The position numbers were made by a program, and so were the translations under genes. 64,000 nt of DNA from Streptomyces venezuelae (lineage in GTDB: Bacteria; Actinomycetota; Actinomycetes; Streptomycetales; Streptomycetaceae). The stretch is taken from the NCBI RefSeq assembly GCF_008642335.1, contig NZ_CP029191.1, forward strand, positions 2,666,001-2,730,000, read 5' to 3'. Under the pieces are notes generated by a model. That model saw only the letters and a list, made by a program, of their open reading frames with translations. It was not told the DNA's origin and made no database searches. The stretch's first letter is position 1, and every line of letters begins with the position of its first letter. This document shows, in pieces, positions 17,266 through 29,700 of the stretch.

Positions 17266-17916
17266 ATGGCCATTTACACGCTTCCTGAACTTCCGTACGA
17301 CTACGCGGCGCTCGAACCTGTCATCAACCCGCAGATCATCGAGCTGCACCACGACAAGCACCACGCGGCGTACGTGAAGGGCGCGAACGACACTCTTGAG
17401 CAGCTGGAGGAGGCGCGCGACAAGGAGACGTGGGGCGCCATCAACGGCCTGGAGAAGAACCTCGCGTTCCACCTCTCCGGGCACATCCTCCACAGCATCT
17501 ACTGGCACAACATGAACAGCCCGAAGGACGGCGGCGGCGGCGAGCCGCTGGCCGCGGACGGCGTGGGCGACCTCGCCGACGCGATCACCGAGTCCTTCGG
17601 CTCCTTCGCCAAGTTCAAGGCCCAGCTGACCAAGGCGTCGGCGACGACGCAGGGCTCCGGCTGGGGCGTGCTCGCCTACGAGCCGCTCAGCAACCGCCTC
17701 ATCGTCGAGCAGGTCTACGACCACCAGGGCAACGTCGGCCAGGGCTCGACGCCGATCCTGGTCTTCGACGCCTGGGAGCACGCCTTCTACCTGCAGTACA
17801 AGAACCAGAAGGTCGACTTCATCGAGGCCATGTGGCAGGTCGTCAACTGGCAGGACGTGGCCAAGCGTTACGCGGCCGCGAAGGAGCGGGTGAACAGCCT
17901 GCTGCTGGCTCCGTGA
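17266..17916 (+). CDS. sodF: Superoxide dismutase, Fe/Mn family (iron SodF)
   Basis: The 216-residue cytoplasmic enzyme starts at an ATG preceded by GGAGGG. Metal ligands are visible: His28 in ELHHDKHH, His76 in HILHSIYW, and the Asp/His pair in FDAWEHAFY. It converts superoxide to oxygen and hydrogen peroxide. Streptomyces usually encode this iron enzyme plus a nickel enzyme (SodN); the two are switched by Nur, and a Nur-box-like site is present upstream. A strong bidirectional hairpin terminator follows. It is monocistronic by layout. The metal (Fe rather than Mn) is assigned from genus knowledge, not from a diagnostic residue. Confidence 0.95.
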   Translation: MAIYTLPELPYDYAALEPVINPQIIELHHDKHHAAYVKGANDTLEQLEEARDKETWGAINGLEKNLAFHLSGHILHSIYWHNMNSPKDGGGGEPLAADGVGDLADAITESFGSFAKFKAQLTKASATTQGSGWGVLAYEPLSNRLIVEQVYDHQGNVGQGSTPILVFDAWEHAFYLQYKNQKVDFIEAMWQVVNWQDVAKRYAAAKERVNSLLLAP

Positions 17917-17990
17917 GCAGCTGACCCCGTGAAAGAACGTCCTGCCTCGTGATCGTCTTCTCAACCTTCGCCGAGGCGGGCGGATGAAGG

Positions 17991-18027
17991 AAAGGCCCCC
18001 GTGAGGACGTGACTCACGGGGGCCTTT
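17991..18027. terminator. Bidirectional terminator between sodF and the DsbA-like gene
   Basis: AAAGGCCCCCGTGAG (17991-18005) pairs perfectly with CTCACGGGGGCCTTT (18013-18027). The A-run and T-run at the ends make it work in both directions, serving convergent sodF and the leftward DsbA-like gene. Confidence 0.92.
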
Positions 18028-18051
18028 CTGTGCTCGCCTGCGCGGCGTGCG

Positions 18052-18693
18052 TCAGTCGAAGATCGGGCCCTGCGTGCGGGTCCGCTTGATCTCGTAGAAG
18101 CCCGGGGTCGAGGCGACCAGCAGCGTGCCGTCCCAGAGCTTCGCCGCGGCCTCGCCCTTGGGGGCGGGCGTCACGACCGGGCCGAAGAAGGCGACCTGGG
18201 AGCCGTCGGCGCCGGGGACGGCGATGACCGGCGTGCCGACCTCCTGGCCGACCTTGTCGATGCCCTCCTTGTGGGAGGCGCGCAGCTCCGTGTCGTAGGC
18301 GTCCGAGTCCATGTAGTCGACGAGGTCGGCGGGCAGGCCCGCGTCCTCCAGGGCGCCGACGACCGCCTCGCGGGTCGGGCCCTCGCCGCGGTTGTGGAAA
18401 CGGGTGCCGAGCGCGGTGTAGAGCTTGCCGAGGATCTCGTCGCCGTGCTTCTGCTGGGCGGCGATCACGACGCGGACGGGGCCCCAGGCCTTCGTCTCCA
18501 GCATCTCGCGGTATTCCTCGGGGAGATCGTCGAGCTTGTCCTCGTTCAGGACGGCCAGGCTCATCACGTGCCAGCGGACCTCGACGTCGCGGACCTTCTC
18601 GACCTCCAGCATCCAGCGGGACGTCATCCAGGCCCAGGGGCACAGCGGGTCGAACCAGAAGTCGACGGGGGTCTTGCTGCCGTTCTCGGACAT
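18052..18693 (-). CDS. DsbA-family oxidoreductase, Rv2466c-like (mycothiol-linked)
   Basis: From ATG 18693 (after GGGAGAGA) the protein is 213 residues. It aligns from end to end with mycobacterial Rv2466c, the mycothiol-dependent nitroreductase: DFWFDPLCPWxWxTSRW, a HVMSLAVLNE block, AWGPVRVVIAA, VGTPVIAV and the terminal KRTRTQGPIFD. The active site reads CPWA rather than the CPWC of Rv2466c, so only the nucleophilic Cys remains. A monothiol mechanism through mycothiol is therefore likely. It is expected to act in the cytoplasm in thiol redox homeostasis. It is divergent from pepN. Confidence 0.85.
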   Translation of the reverse strand: MSENGSKTPVDFWFDPLCPWAWMTSRWMLEVEKVRDVEVRWHVMSLAVLNEDKLDDLPEEYREMLETKAWGPVRVVIAAQQKHGDEILGKLYTALGTRFHNRGEGPTREAVVGALEDAGLPADLVDYMDSDAYDTELRASHKEGIDKVGQEVGTPVIAVPGADGSQVAFFGPVVTPAPKGEAAAKLWDGTLLVASTPGFYEIKRTRTQGPIFD

Positions 18694-18837
18694 GTCTCTC
18701 CCTAGGGAATCCGTTCGCATCTGGCCGGGAAAACGTCAGTGGCGCACCGGGGCATTCCCGGATGTCGGCCGCAGACGGCACATGCGAGGATCGTAGACAT
18801 TCGTACGAGTCATGCGAGTCACAAGGGAGTGCCGCCC

Positions 18838-21414
<2,577 letters not shown>

Positions 21415-21591
21415 CTCGGAGTGAGGCACTGGCCTGTGCCGTCGTCGGTGGCGGCGCAGGTCAGAGAGTGTGCCGGGGGGCGTAGATCCTCGGCAGTCGA
21501 ACGCCCGTGCTTTAGGGCGAGGTTGTCCTGGTTTGTCGACGGGCGTGTAACAGCGGTTAGCGGGGCGAGGGGGCGCGGGAACGACCGGGTC

Positions 21592-22647
21592 ATGAACCAC
21601 AACGCCCCGCTCTCCCCCCTCCCCCTCACGCACCTCGCCGACGTCCAGCCGCGCGTCATGAGCACGGCCCAGCTCGGCGCGCACGGTGTCTCCGCCGCGG
21701 ACGCCGGCGCGCACTGCCGCCCGGGCGGACCCTGGCAGCAGCTCCTGCCCGGCGTCTGCCTGCTGCACCCCGGCCCGCCGACCAGCGAGGAGCGGCTGCA
21801 CGGCGCGCTGCTGTACGCGGGCCGCCTGCCCGCACGCGAGGCCAGGGCCGTCCCCTCCCAGCCCCGCGCCGGTGAGCCGCACGCCGCGTACGCCGACGTG
21901 ATGATCACGGGGCTCGCCGCCTTGGCCCTGCACCGTTTCTCGTCCGCTCCCCCACTGCTCTCCCTGGACCGCATCGACGTCCTGGTCCCCCGCACCCGGC
22001 GCCTGCGCTCGGTGGGCTTCGCACGGCTCGTGCGGGGCGCCGCACTGCCGACTCCCCAGCAGATCACGGGAGTTCCGGTCGCCCCGGTGCCCCGCGCGCT
22101 CGCCGACGCGGTGGCGCAGCTCGCCGACGCGGGCGCGGTGCGACGGCTGCTCACCGAGGCGGTGCGCGGCGGCCACTGCGAACCGTCGGCCGTCGTCAGG
22201 GAGTTGACCCAGGCCCGGCTGCTCTCCCGGCCCCATGTCGTGGACGCCGTCGACTCCCTGATCGCCGAGGGGCGGGCCATCGCCGAGGACCGGCTGTACC
22301 GCATGGTCGCCGAGCACGGTCTGCCCGACCCGATGTGGAACGTCGACCTGCGGCTGCCCGGCGGCCCGCACCTCGGCGGCGTCGACGCCTACTGGCCCGA
22401 CCAGGCCGTGGCCGTGGAGCTGGACACGCGGGCGCCCCGGCACGGCCTGAAGCAGGAGGACGACGCGGTGTGGTCCGAGTACGTCCGCAAGCGCGAGCAC
22501 CTGGAGCGCCTCGGCATCACCGTCGTCCACATCACCCCGCGCAAGCTCAGGGACTCACTGGAGCAGCAGGCCACCGTGGTGCGGACGGCACTGATGGCGT
22601 CGGCGGACCGCGACCCCGCGGCGTACGTCGTGGTGCTCCCGAGCTGA
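21592..22647 (+). CDS. AbiEi-like/DUF559-type hypothetical protein with nuclease-fold C-terminus
   Basis: The 351-residue protein starts at ATG 21592 (MNHNAPLSP). The N-terminal ~130 residues (TAQLGAHGVSAADAGAH...WQQLLPGVCLLHPGPP) resemble the winged-helix region of AbiEi-like actinobacterial proteins. The C-terminal region holds GGVDAYWPDQAVAVELD and ERLGITVVHITPRKL, a Vsr/DUF559-like pattern in which an Asp and a Glu-x-Asp would form a PD-(D/E)XK metal site. These proteins are common single genes in Streptomyces; DNA cleavage is unproven. No AbiEii toxin partner is adjacent. The stop lies 12 bases from the convergent serine hydrolase. Confidence 0.65.
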   Translation: MNHNAPLSPLPLTHLADVQPRVMSTAQLGAHGVSAADAGAHCRPGGPWQQLLPGVCLLHPGPPTSEERLHGALLYAGRLPAREARAVPSQPRAGEPHAAYADVMITGLAALALHRFSSAPPLLSLDRIDVLVPRTRRLRSVGFARLVRGAALPTPQQITGVPVAPVPRALADAVAQLADAGAVRRLLTEAVRGGHCEPSAVVRELTQARLLSRPHVVDAVDSLIAEGRAIAEDRLYRMVAEHGLPDPMWNVDLRLPGGPHLGGVDAYWPDQAVAVELDTRAPRHGLKQEDDAVWSEYVRKREHLERLGITVVHITPRKLRDSLEQQATVVRTALMASADRDPAAYVVVLPS

Positions 22648-22659
22648 GAGCCTGAGGCC

Positions 22660-23826
22660 TCAGAGCCTGTCCTTGGACCCCTCGCCGCAGAACTCCGCGT
22701 CGAGCACCGGCCCCACCTCGCCCCCGGGCCCGTTGAAGTTGACGGCGAGCGCGTGGCGGCCGTCCGCCGTCGCCCCGGCGCCGGACGCCGAGCCGTGGAT
22801 GTCGCCGCCGTGGCCCCAGACGACCGTGCCGCAGTCGGTCCTGAAGGGTTCCAGACCGAGTCCGTACCGCTGGCCCGGCCGGTCGTCGCCCTTGGGGACG
22901 GTGGTCTTCATCTCGGCGAGTTGCTTCGCGGGCAGGAGCCTGCCCCGCAGCAGCGCGGTGTAGAAGCGGTTCAGGTCGGCCGAGTCGGAGATCATCCCGC
23001 CGGCCGCGCCCGCCACGGACGGGTTCAGCTCGGTCACGTCGTGGTTCTCGGCGTCGGGCGCGTCGGAGAGCTTGCTGTACGCGCGTGAGCTGGGTGCGGG
23101 CAGGGTGGGGTCGGTGCCGGGGACCGAGGTGGCGTGCAGGCCGAGCGGCTTGATGATGCGCTGCCCGATCTCCTTCGCGTACGGCTTGCCGGTGATCCGC
23201 TCGATGAGCTTTCCGGCGATGACGTAGTTGGTGTTGGAGTACTTCCAGGCGGTGCCGGGTGCGAAGTCCGGCTTGTGGCGCATGGCGATGGCGATCTGCT
23301 GGTCCGGGGTCCAGGTGTCGTAGCGGTGGTCGAGGAACTCCTCGCTGAACACCTTGCGTTGGACCTCGTCGTCGGACGTCACGTCGTAGACGCCGCTGGT
23401 GTGGTTGAGGATCTGGCGGACGGTGATCCGGTCGCCGTCGTGGCCGTTCCCCTCGACGACGCCCGGCAGCCACGTGCCGATCGTGTCGTCCAGGTCGAGG
23501 CGGCCCTCGGCCTCCAGTTGGAGGAGCACGGTCGCGACGAACGTCTTGGTGATGCTGCCGACCCGGTAGTGGTCGTGGGCGCCGCGCGGGGTGTGCCGGG
23601 TGAGGTCGCCCGTGCCCGCGGCGGCGTTCCAGCGGCCGTGCCGGTCCCTGGCCTGGACGGTGACGCCGGGGGCGTCCTCGTTCAGGGCGGCCTTCATGGC
23701 GCGCAGGGTCGCGCGGTGCTGCCCTTCTCCGGTCGCCGGGGCCGCGTACGCCCCGGCCGTCACCGTCATCGCCGCCGTCACGGCGAGCGCGACCGTCACC
23801 CCTGCTCGTCTTCCGCGCACTGTCAT
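22660..23826 (-). CDS. Secreted serine hydrolase, beta-lactamase/DD-carboxypeptidase family
   Basis: From ATG 23826 the product is 388 residues with a Sec signal peptide (RRAGVTVALAVTAAMTVTAGAYA). The catalytic SxxK is SITK, the second motif is YSN in WKYSNTNYV, and the third is HGG in WGHGGDIHG. This is the class C / D-Ala-D-Ala carboxypeptidase (R61-like) pattern. Such enzymes trim peptidoglycan stem peptides or hydrolyse esters; resistance to beta-lactams cannot be inferred. It is the most downstream gene of a leftward run with the metallophosphoesterase and possibly the Nudix gene. Confidence 0.88.
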   Translation of the reverse strand: MTVRGRRAGVTVALAVTAAMTVTAGAYAAPATGEGQHRATLRAMKAALNEDAPGVTVQARDRHGRWNAAAGTGDLTRHTPRGAHDHYRVGSITKTFVATVLLQLEAEGRLDLDDTIGTWLPGVVEGNGHDGDRITVRQILNHTSGVYDVTSDDEVQRKVFSEEFLDHRYDTWTPDQQIAIAMRHKPDFAPGTAWKYSNTNYVIAGKLIERITGKPYAKEIGQRIIKPLGLHATSVPGTDPTLPAPSSRAYSKLSDAPDAENHDVTELNPSVAGAAGGMISDSADLNRFYTALLRGRLLPAKQLAEMKTTVPKGDDRPGQRYGLGLEPFRTDCGTVVWGHGGDIHGSASGAGATADGRHALAVNFNGPGGEVGPVLDAEFCGEGSKDRL

Positions 23827-23939
23827 GTCCTGCCCCTCCCGGCCCTGTGGTCCCGGACGTCGCCGTCCGGCTGTCGTCGGCCGGGGTGACCGGTGGGCCG
23901 GTGCGGAGGGTTGAGCGGACCGTCGGAGTTGAGCGCGAT

Positions 23940-25718
23940 TCAGCCCTTTCGCAGCACGAGTTCCGTGTTCCGGTCGCCCGCGTCGCCGCCCAGCGCGGGC
24001 TTCGCGCCGGGCGCGTTGAAGGACAGCTCGCGGTACAGCGCGGCGAGACCGGTCTGGGAGAGGTCGGCGAAATCCGTGCGGTGCGGGGCGGCGGACTCGA
24101 TGAGCGTGGTGAAGAGGGAAATCGTTCCGTCGTGGTTGTCGGTGAGCTCGACCACCCGCGCCAGCTGCGGGAAGTCGATGTGCGAGGCGGTGGAGACCTC
24201 CCAGAAGGCGCCGTCCGGGGTGCGGTGCGGCGTGATGGCGTTCTTGTGGCTGTGGCCGTTGACCCAGGCGAGGACGGAGCGGTACCTGCCGAGCAGCGAG
24301 ACGATCTCGTCGCCGCCGTGCCGGGCCTCCCCGGGGCGCGCCGGGTCGTGGCGGAGGTTGCGCATGGTCCTGCTGGTGTGGTGGCTGAAGACGATGACGT
24401 ACGACGGCCCGCCGTCGCGCCGCTCGTTGGCCTTCAGCTGCCGCTCCAGCCAGCGCAGTTGGGCGGTGCCCAGCGAGCCTTCGTAGTGGCCGCCGGGGTC
24501 GGTGCTGTCGAGGCTGATGCCGAGCACGTCGTCGCTGATGCGGAACGTGTAGTGCTGGGTGGCGGCGGCGAGGTTCTCCTGCGTGTAGCCGTGGCCGACG
24601 GGGCCGGGGCCGGTGTGGGCGGGGTCGAGGTGGGCCTGAAGGTACTCGGCGGGGGTGAAGGGGGCGCGGGACGCGTCGGGCGTGACGGACCGCATGCGCC
24701 GCTTCTCGCTCTGGAGGAGCTCCTTGAAGCGGGCGCCCTTGGGGTCGTGGCCCTTCTTGACGGCCTTCCAGAGGGCGGCTCCGCGCGTCTCGTCGAGGGA
24801 CATCAGCTTCTTGCCGCCCGTGGCGAACTCGGTGAGGTACGGGTCGCGGGGCGCCCAGCAGCCGCCGGGCAGGGCGTCGTGGTTGCCGACGGTGGAGTAC
24901 CAGGGCAGGGCGAGTCCGGGGCTGTTGACCTCGCGGATCGCGGCGTCGAGGAAGCCGTGCAGGTGCGGGAAGCCGAGGCGCTTGTCGCCGTCGCGCAGCG
25001 GGTCGTCCGGGTGCCAGTACAGCTTGAGGCCGCTGGCCTGCACGCCTTCGTAGCGCCGGGGGTCGCCGGTGTTGGGGGTGATGCGGCCGCCGCTCATCAC
25101 CTTGAGGAACCAGTCGAGTTCGGCGCGGGAGTTGTTGTCGGTGTTGTCGCCGGTCGTGACGACGCAGTGCAGGGGAGCGCCGGTGGCGGGGGCGCCGCGC
25201 AGCGCGTTGACCCGTTCGACGAGGGCGACGGCGCCCGCGACGGACAGGGACTCGTGGGGGCGCCAGGCGCTCGCGGTCTGGGCGCGCAGATACTCGTAGC
25301 GCAGCGGGTTCTGCACGTCGACGAGGTGCAGGTCGGTGAATTGCACGAACGCGGCGAGCGCGGTCCTGCGCCCCTCGCGGCCCGGCTTCGCCGCCGCGAG
25401 GTCGCCGCGGACGACCCGCGGCCAGGCCGGGCCCTCGCCCAGCCGCCGGTAACCGGTGGTGCCGTGCGGGGCGGCGACGGTGTGCAGGGTGGTGCCGTTC
25501 TTGTACGGCGTGAGGGGCGCGGCGGGCGCCGGGCGGGAGCGCGGGACGGTGGCGCGGTCGGCGGGGGCGGCGTTCCCCGAACCGGCGCCGGGGCCCAGCG
25601 CGTAGCCGATCCCGGCGGAGAGGGTGACCGCTCCGGCGGCGGCGAGGAGGGCGCGGCGGTCGACGGCATCCGCGGCGGCCGTGGCGGTTGCGGTGGCGAC
25701 AGAGCGTATGCGCGGCAT
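23940..25718 (-). CDS. Secreted metallophosphoesterase (calcineurin-like)
   Basis: The 592-residue protein has a twin-arginine-like N-terminus (VDRRALLAAAGAVTLSAG). Dinuclear-metal motifs appear in order: FTDLHLVD, TTGDNTDNN, VGNHDALPGG, FSHHTS and VNGHSHKN. The length and order match the actinobacterial TIGR03767-type phosphodiesterase family. A large insertion (~residues 240-400) separates the GNHD and HH motifs. It should hydrolyse phosphomono- or diesters outside the cell, possibly for phosphate scavenging. The stop is 113 bases from the start of the serine hydrolase on the same strand. Confidence 0.88.
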   Translation of the reverse strand: MPRIRSVATATATAAADAVDRRALLAAAGAVTLSAGIGYALGPGAGSGNAAPADRATVPRSRPAPAAPLTPYKNGTTLHTVAAPHGTTGYRRLGEGPAWPRVVRGDLAAAKPGREGRRTALAAFVQFTDLHLVDVQNPLRYEYLRAQTASAWRPHESLSVAGAVALVERVNALRGAPATGAPLHCVVTTGDNTDNNSRAELDWFLKVMSGGRITPNTGDPRRYEGVQASGLKLYWHPDDPLRDGDKRLGFPHLHGFLDAAIREVNSPGLALPWYSTVGNHDALPGGCWAPRDPYLTEFATGGKKLMSLDETRGAALWKAVKKGHDPKGARFKELLQSEKRRMRSVTPDASRAPFTPAEYLQAHLDPAHTGPGPVGHGYTQENLAAATQHYTFRISDDVLGISLDSTDPGGHYEGSLGTAQLRWLERQLKANERRDGGPSYVIVFSHHTSRTMRNLRHDPARPGEARHGGDEIVSLLGRYRSVLAWVNGHSHKNAITPHRTPDGAFWEVSTASHIDFPQLARVVELTDNHDGTISLFTTLIESAAPHRTDFADLSQTGLAALYRELSFNAPGAKPALGGDAGDRNTELVLRKG

Positions 25719-25859
25719 GTACTGGATCGTTGGCAGCGGGGGTGGCGTGCGCGTGAACGAGACGGCAACGCGCAGCGCCGATCACCGTACGTGGATCATT
25801 CGGCACCCTGCGCGGTCACACACCCCTCCTCCGGCGGAGGGGAAGCGGTCACTCCGCGT

Positions 25860-26318
25860 TCACCTTTCGGGGAAGAGCGGGTGGCCGTCGGCCGGGCGGG
25901 TGCGCCAGAGTCGCAGGCCGATGTCGACGAGCCCGACGCGGTCGAGGTCCGGCACGGCGTCCAGCGGGTGCCAGGCGGCGAGGTCCGTGGACCCGTCGGT
26001 CTCGTGGCGCAGCGCGCCGCCGGTGACGCGTCCCTCGTACACGATCCGCAGTCCGTGGAAGTCGGCGACGGCGCCGAGCCTGCGCGGGTAGCGGCGGCGC
26101 AGGGAGTCGACGCCGAGGAGGGCGACGGGTTCGACGACGTATCCGGTCTCCTCGTCGGCCTCCCGGATCACCGTGTCGTAGGGGTCCTCGCCGTGGTCCA
26201 TGCCGCCGCCTGGCAGCGTCCAGCGCTTGCTGCCGTCGCCGGCGACCCAGCGGGCGAGCAGCACCTGTCCGTCGCGTACGCATACGGCGTAGGCCGCCAC
26301 CCGGAGTTCTTTGTGCAC
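25860..26318 (-). CDS. Nudix hydrolase
   Basis: The 152-residue protein contains a full Nudix box (GGGMDHGEDPYDTVIREADEETGY; G-x5-E-x7-RE-x2-EE-x-G) at residues ~37-60. It opens with LRVAAYAVCVRDGQVLLARW, the usual first strand. It hydrolyses a nucleoside-diphosphate-linked substrate with Mg2+; the specific substrate is unknown. The TDGSTDLAAWHPLDAV segment is typical of ADP-ribose/NTP-type actinobacterial Nudix proteins. Eleven bases upstream of its start lies the MITE-like inverted-repeat element. Confidence 0.9.
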   Translation of the reverse strand: MHKELRVAAYAVCVRDGQVLLARWVAGDGSKRWTLPGGGMDHGEDPYDTVIREADEETGYVVEPVALLGVDSLRRRYPRRLGAVADFHGLRIVYEGRVTGGALRHETDGSTDLAAWHPLDAVPDLDRVGLVDIGLRLWRTRPADGHPLFPER

Positions 26319-26329
26319 GGGTTGACGCT

Positions 26330-26516
26330 AGGGCCTGCCCGGCGGATCAGGGCGCAGGACGGTGGCATTCGCTTTGCGGTGCGGGTGAGCGGGGTCTGGT
26401 GCGTCCAGCTGCAAGGCGGAGGAGGGCGACAACGCGGAGCGTTGGCAACCGACGACAACGCCGCAGATGGGCGTGCCAGACCCCGCGACCGCGTCCTGAT
26501 CCGCCGGGCAGGCCCT
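26330..26516. mobile_element. MITE-like 187-bp inverted-repeat element
   Basis: The element is bounded by perfect 22-bp inverted repeats (26330-26351 starting AGGGCCTGCC; 26495-26516 ending GGCAGGCCCT). Imperfect complementarity continues inward: GCGGGGTCTGG at 26390-26400 pairs with CCAGACCCCGC at 26476-26486. A small hairpin lies at the centre. It contains no gene. The size, terminal repeats and lack of coding match a miniature inverted-repeat transposable element or a mobile intergenic hairpin repeat. No clear target duplication is seen. Confidence 0.6.
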
Positions 26517-26752
26517 GGGGCGATTCACGCCTCCGGCGGGGCGCCCTCGGCTGCCATGTCCGCTTATACAGCTGCTTGTCCGCCATGGCGTATGGCGGAA
26601 TTGCGTCACGCCCTGATCACAGCTCGGACAACTCTCCCCAAACAGCTGTCACTTGCGTAAGGCTGAGCGGTCATCCGGCCCCGGATTCCGGACCTTCCCG
26701 GAAACCGGACCGTGTCGACCCTCCTTCCCGTCTTTCACGTACAGGGATGCCG
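26517..26752. other. Leader region of the subtilase gene
   Basis: This 236-base stretch between the MITE-like element and the subtilase has no gene. It contains an inverted repeat CCGCCAT-GGCGT-ATGGCGG (26580-26598) and an imperfect repeat rich in CCGGA and CCGG near 26671-26710. The promoter and leader of the secreted protease must lie here, but I cannot place the promoter hexamers with confidence. Confidence 0.4.
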
Positions 26753-29700
26753 ATGCCCAGATCCAGTTCCAGCGCCAGACGCGCGCCCCGTCTCGCGATA
26801 GCCGTCGGTCTCACCGCCGCGCTCTGCGCGACCGGGGCCGCCCCTCTCGCCTTCGCGGCGGACGAGACGCCCGTGCCCGCCCCCAAGTCCGCGGGCGGCA
26901 AGCTCGGGTCGGCCGACGCCGACCTGCTCGCCGACGCCAAGGCGGACGGCGAGAAGACCGTCACGATGATGGTCGCCACCGCGCCCGGCGCCACCGAACA
27001 GGTCGCCGACCAGCTCGACGGCGTCAAGGGCGGCTCGGTCGGCCGCACCTACGACAAGCTCGGCTACGTCCGCGCGACCGTGCCGACCGCCAAGGCCGAC
27101 GCGGCGATCGAGTCCGCGGCGAAGCTGTCGTCCGTGCACGCCATCGACCTGCGGCACGAGATCGAGCTGGACGACCCGACGCCCGCCGCCGACCGCGCCA
27201 AGGGCGCGAAGGCCGGGGCGAAGGGCACGTACCCGGGCCCGGACAAGACGACCCCGGCGGACAACCCGTACAACCCGTCCGCCGAGACCGGTGCCGTCGA
27301 CTTCGTGAAGAAGCACCGCAAGGCGGACGGCCGCGGCGTCACCATCGGCATCCTGGACTCCGGCGTCGACCTCGGTCACCCGGCCCTGAAGAAGACCACG
27401 ACCGGCGAGCGCAAGATCACCGACTGGGTGACCGCGACCGACCCGATCGTGGACGCGGACGGCACCTGGCGCCGGATGACCAACCCGGTCACGGGCCCCG
27501 TCTTCACCTGGAACGGCGAGACGTGGAAGGCCCCGGCGGGCTCCTTCCAGGTCAACCGCTTCCTGGAGTCGGCCACCACCGGCGGCGACGCCAAGGGCGA
27601 CATCAACCGGGACGGCGACACCACCGACAGCTGGGGCGTCCTGTACGACCCGGCCGCCGGCACGGTCCGCGTCGACCTGAACAACAACAAGGACTTCACC
27701 GACGACGAGCCGATGAAGCCGTACAAGGACGACCACCAGGTCGCCTACTTCGGCAAGGACGACCCGGCGACCGACGTCGTCGAGCGTGTCCCGTTCGTCG
27801 TCGAGATCCGCAAGGACGTGCCCACCGACCCGTACGGCGGCGACTGGGTCGGCAAGAAGGCCGACTTCGTCAACATCGGCGTCATCGAGTCCGAGCACGG
27901 CACGCACGTCGCGGGCATCACCGCGGCCAACGGCCTGTTCGGCGGCAAGATGAACGGCGCCGCCCCCGGCGCCAAGCTGGTCTCCTCGCGCGCCTGCACC
28001 TGGACCGGCGGCTGCACCAACGTCGCGCTCACCGAGGGCATGATCGACCTCGTCACCCAGCGCGGCGTCGACATCGTCAACATGTCGATCGGCGGCCTGC
28101 CGGCGCTCAACGACGGCAACAACGCGCGCGCCGAGCTCTACAAGCGCCTCATCGACACCTACGGCGTGCAGCTCGTGATCTCCGCGGGCAACAGCGGCCC
28201 CGGCGCCAACACCATCGGCGACCCCGGCCTGGCCGACAAGGTCATCTCGGTCGGCGCCGCCATCTCCAAGGAGACCTGGGCCGCCAACTACGGCTCCCAG
28301 GTGGAGCGTCCGTACGCGATGATGCCGTTCTCCTCGCGCGGCCCGCGTGAGGACGGCGGCTTCGCACCGATCCTCTCGGCGCCCGGCTCGGCCATCAACA
28401 CCACGCAGACCTGGCTGCCGGGCGCCCCGGTCGCCGAGGCCGGCTATCAGCTCCCGGCCGGCTACTCGATGCTGCAGGGCACCTCGATGGCGTCCCCGCA
28501 GGCCGCGGGCGCCTCGGCGCTGCTGCTCTCCGCCGCCAAGCGCGAGAAGATCGACCTGACCCCGGCGAAGCTGCGCACCGCGCTGACCTCGACCGCGGAC
28601 CGCATCCGCGGCGAGCAGGCGTACGCGCAGGGCACCGGCCTCATCGACGTCGTGGACGCCTGGGAGGCCATCGAGGACGGTGCGAAGGCCCACGAGTACA
28701 CGGTGAAGGCCCCGGTCGACACCGCTCTGGAGCAGGAGCTGAAGAAGCCCGGCACCGGCATCTACGACCGTGAGGGCGGTCTGAAGACCGGCGAGAAGCG
28801 GACGTACGACGTCACGGTCACCCGCACCTCGGGCCCGGACCGCGGCGTCCGCCACGAGCTGGACCTGGTCAACAACCACGAGTCCACCTTCAAGCTGCTC
28901 GGCGACGACGAGATCACGCTGCCGCTGAACAAGCCGGTGACCGTCAAGGTCCAGGCGAAGGCCAAGTCGGCCGGTCTGCACAGCGCCGTCCTGACCGTCG
29001 ACGACGAGCGCACCGAGGGCATCGACCAGCAGATCATGTCGACGGTCGTCGTCTCGGCGCCGCTCGCCAAGCCTTCGTACACCTTCTCGGCGTCCGACTC
29101 CACGCAGCGCAACACCCCGAAGTCGTACTTCGTGACGGTCCCCAAGGGCGCCAAGTCCCTTGAGGTCTCCCTCGGCGGCCTGAAGGACAAGAGCCAGACC
29201 CGCTTCATCGCGGTGCACCCGTACGGCGTCCCGGTCGACTCGACCTCGTCGATCGTCTGCTACCCGAACTACGAGAACCCGGCCAACACCTGCCGTCCGG
29301 ACCTGCGCGCGTACGCGGAGCCGCAGGCCGGTGTCTGGGAGATCGAGGTCGAGTCGCGCCGTACGTCGCCGCTGCTCGACAACCCGTACAAGCTGAACGT
29401 CGCCGCGCTCGGTGTCGACTTCGACCCGGCCGTGCAGAAGCTGCCCGAGGCGAAGGTCGGCACGCCGGCGCCCGTCTCCTGGAAGGCCACGAACAACTTC
29501 GCGGCCGTCGACGGGAAGCTGAAGGGCGGCTCGCTCGGCTCGTCCAAGTCGGCCCGTCCCAGCATCAAGCAGGGTGAGAAGCAGACCACCGAGGTCGTCG
29601 TGCCCGCGGGTGCGGAGCGCCTCGACGTCGCCATCGGCTCACCCGCGGACATCGCCGCGGACCTGGACCTCGCCGTGAAGAAGGACGGCGTGGTCGTGGG

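Noticed and set aside
21470..21560. Possible tRNA-like fold upstream of the nuclease-fold gene
   Set aside because: No consistent acceptor, anticodon and T-arm set could be drawn from the sequence.
22652..22663. 12-bp palindrome CTGAGGCCTCAG at the convergent gene junction
   Set aside because: It has no loop, so it cannot form a normal terminator hairpin, and it overlaps the serine hydrolase stop. Its significance is unclear.
26735..29218. Minus-strand frame opposite the subtilase
   Set aside because: It is a low-complexity shadow; the plus-strand subtilase has a full catalytic triad and signal peptide.
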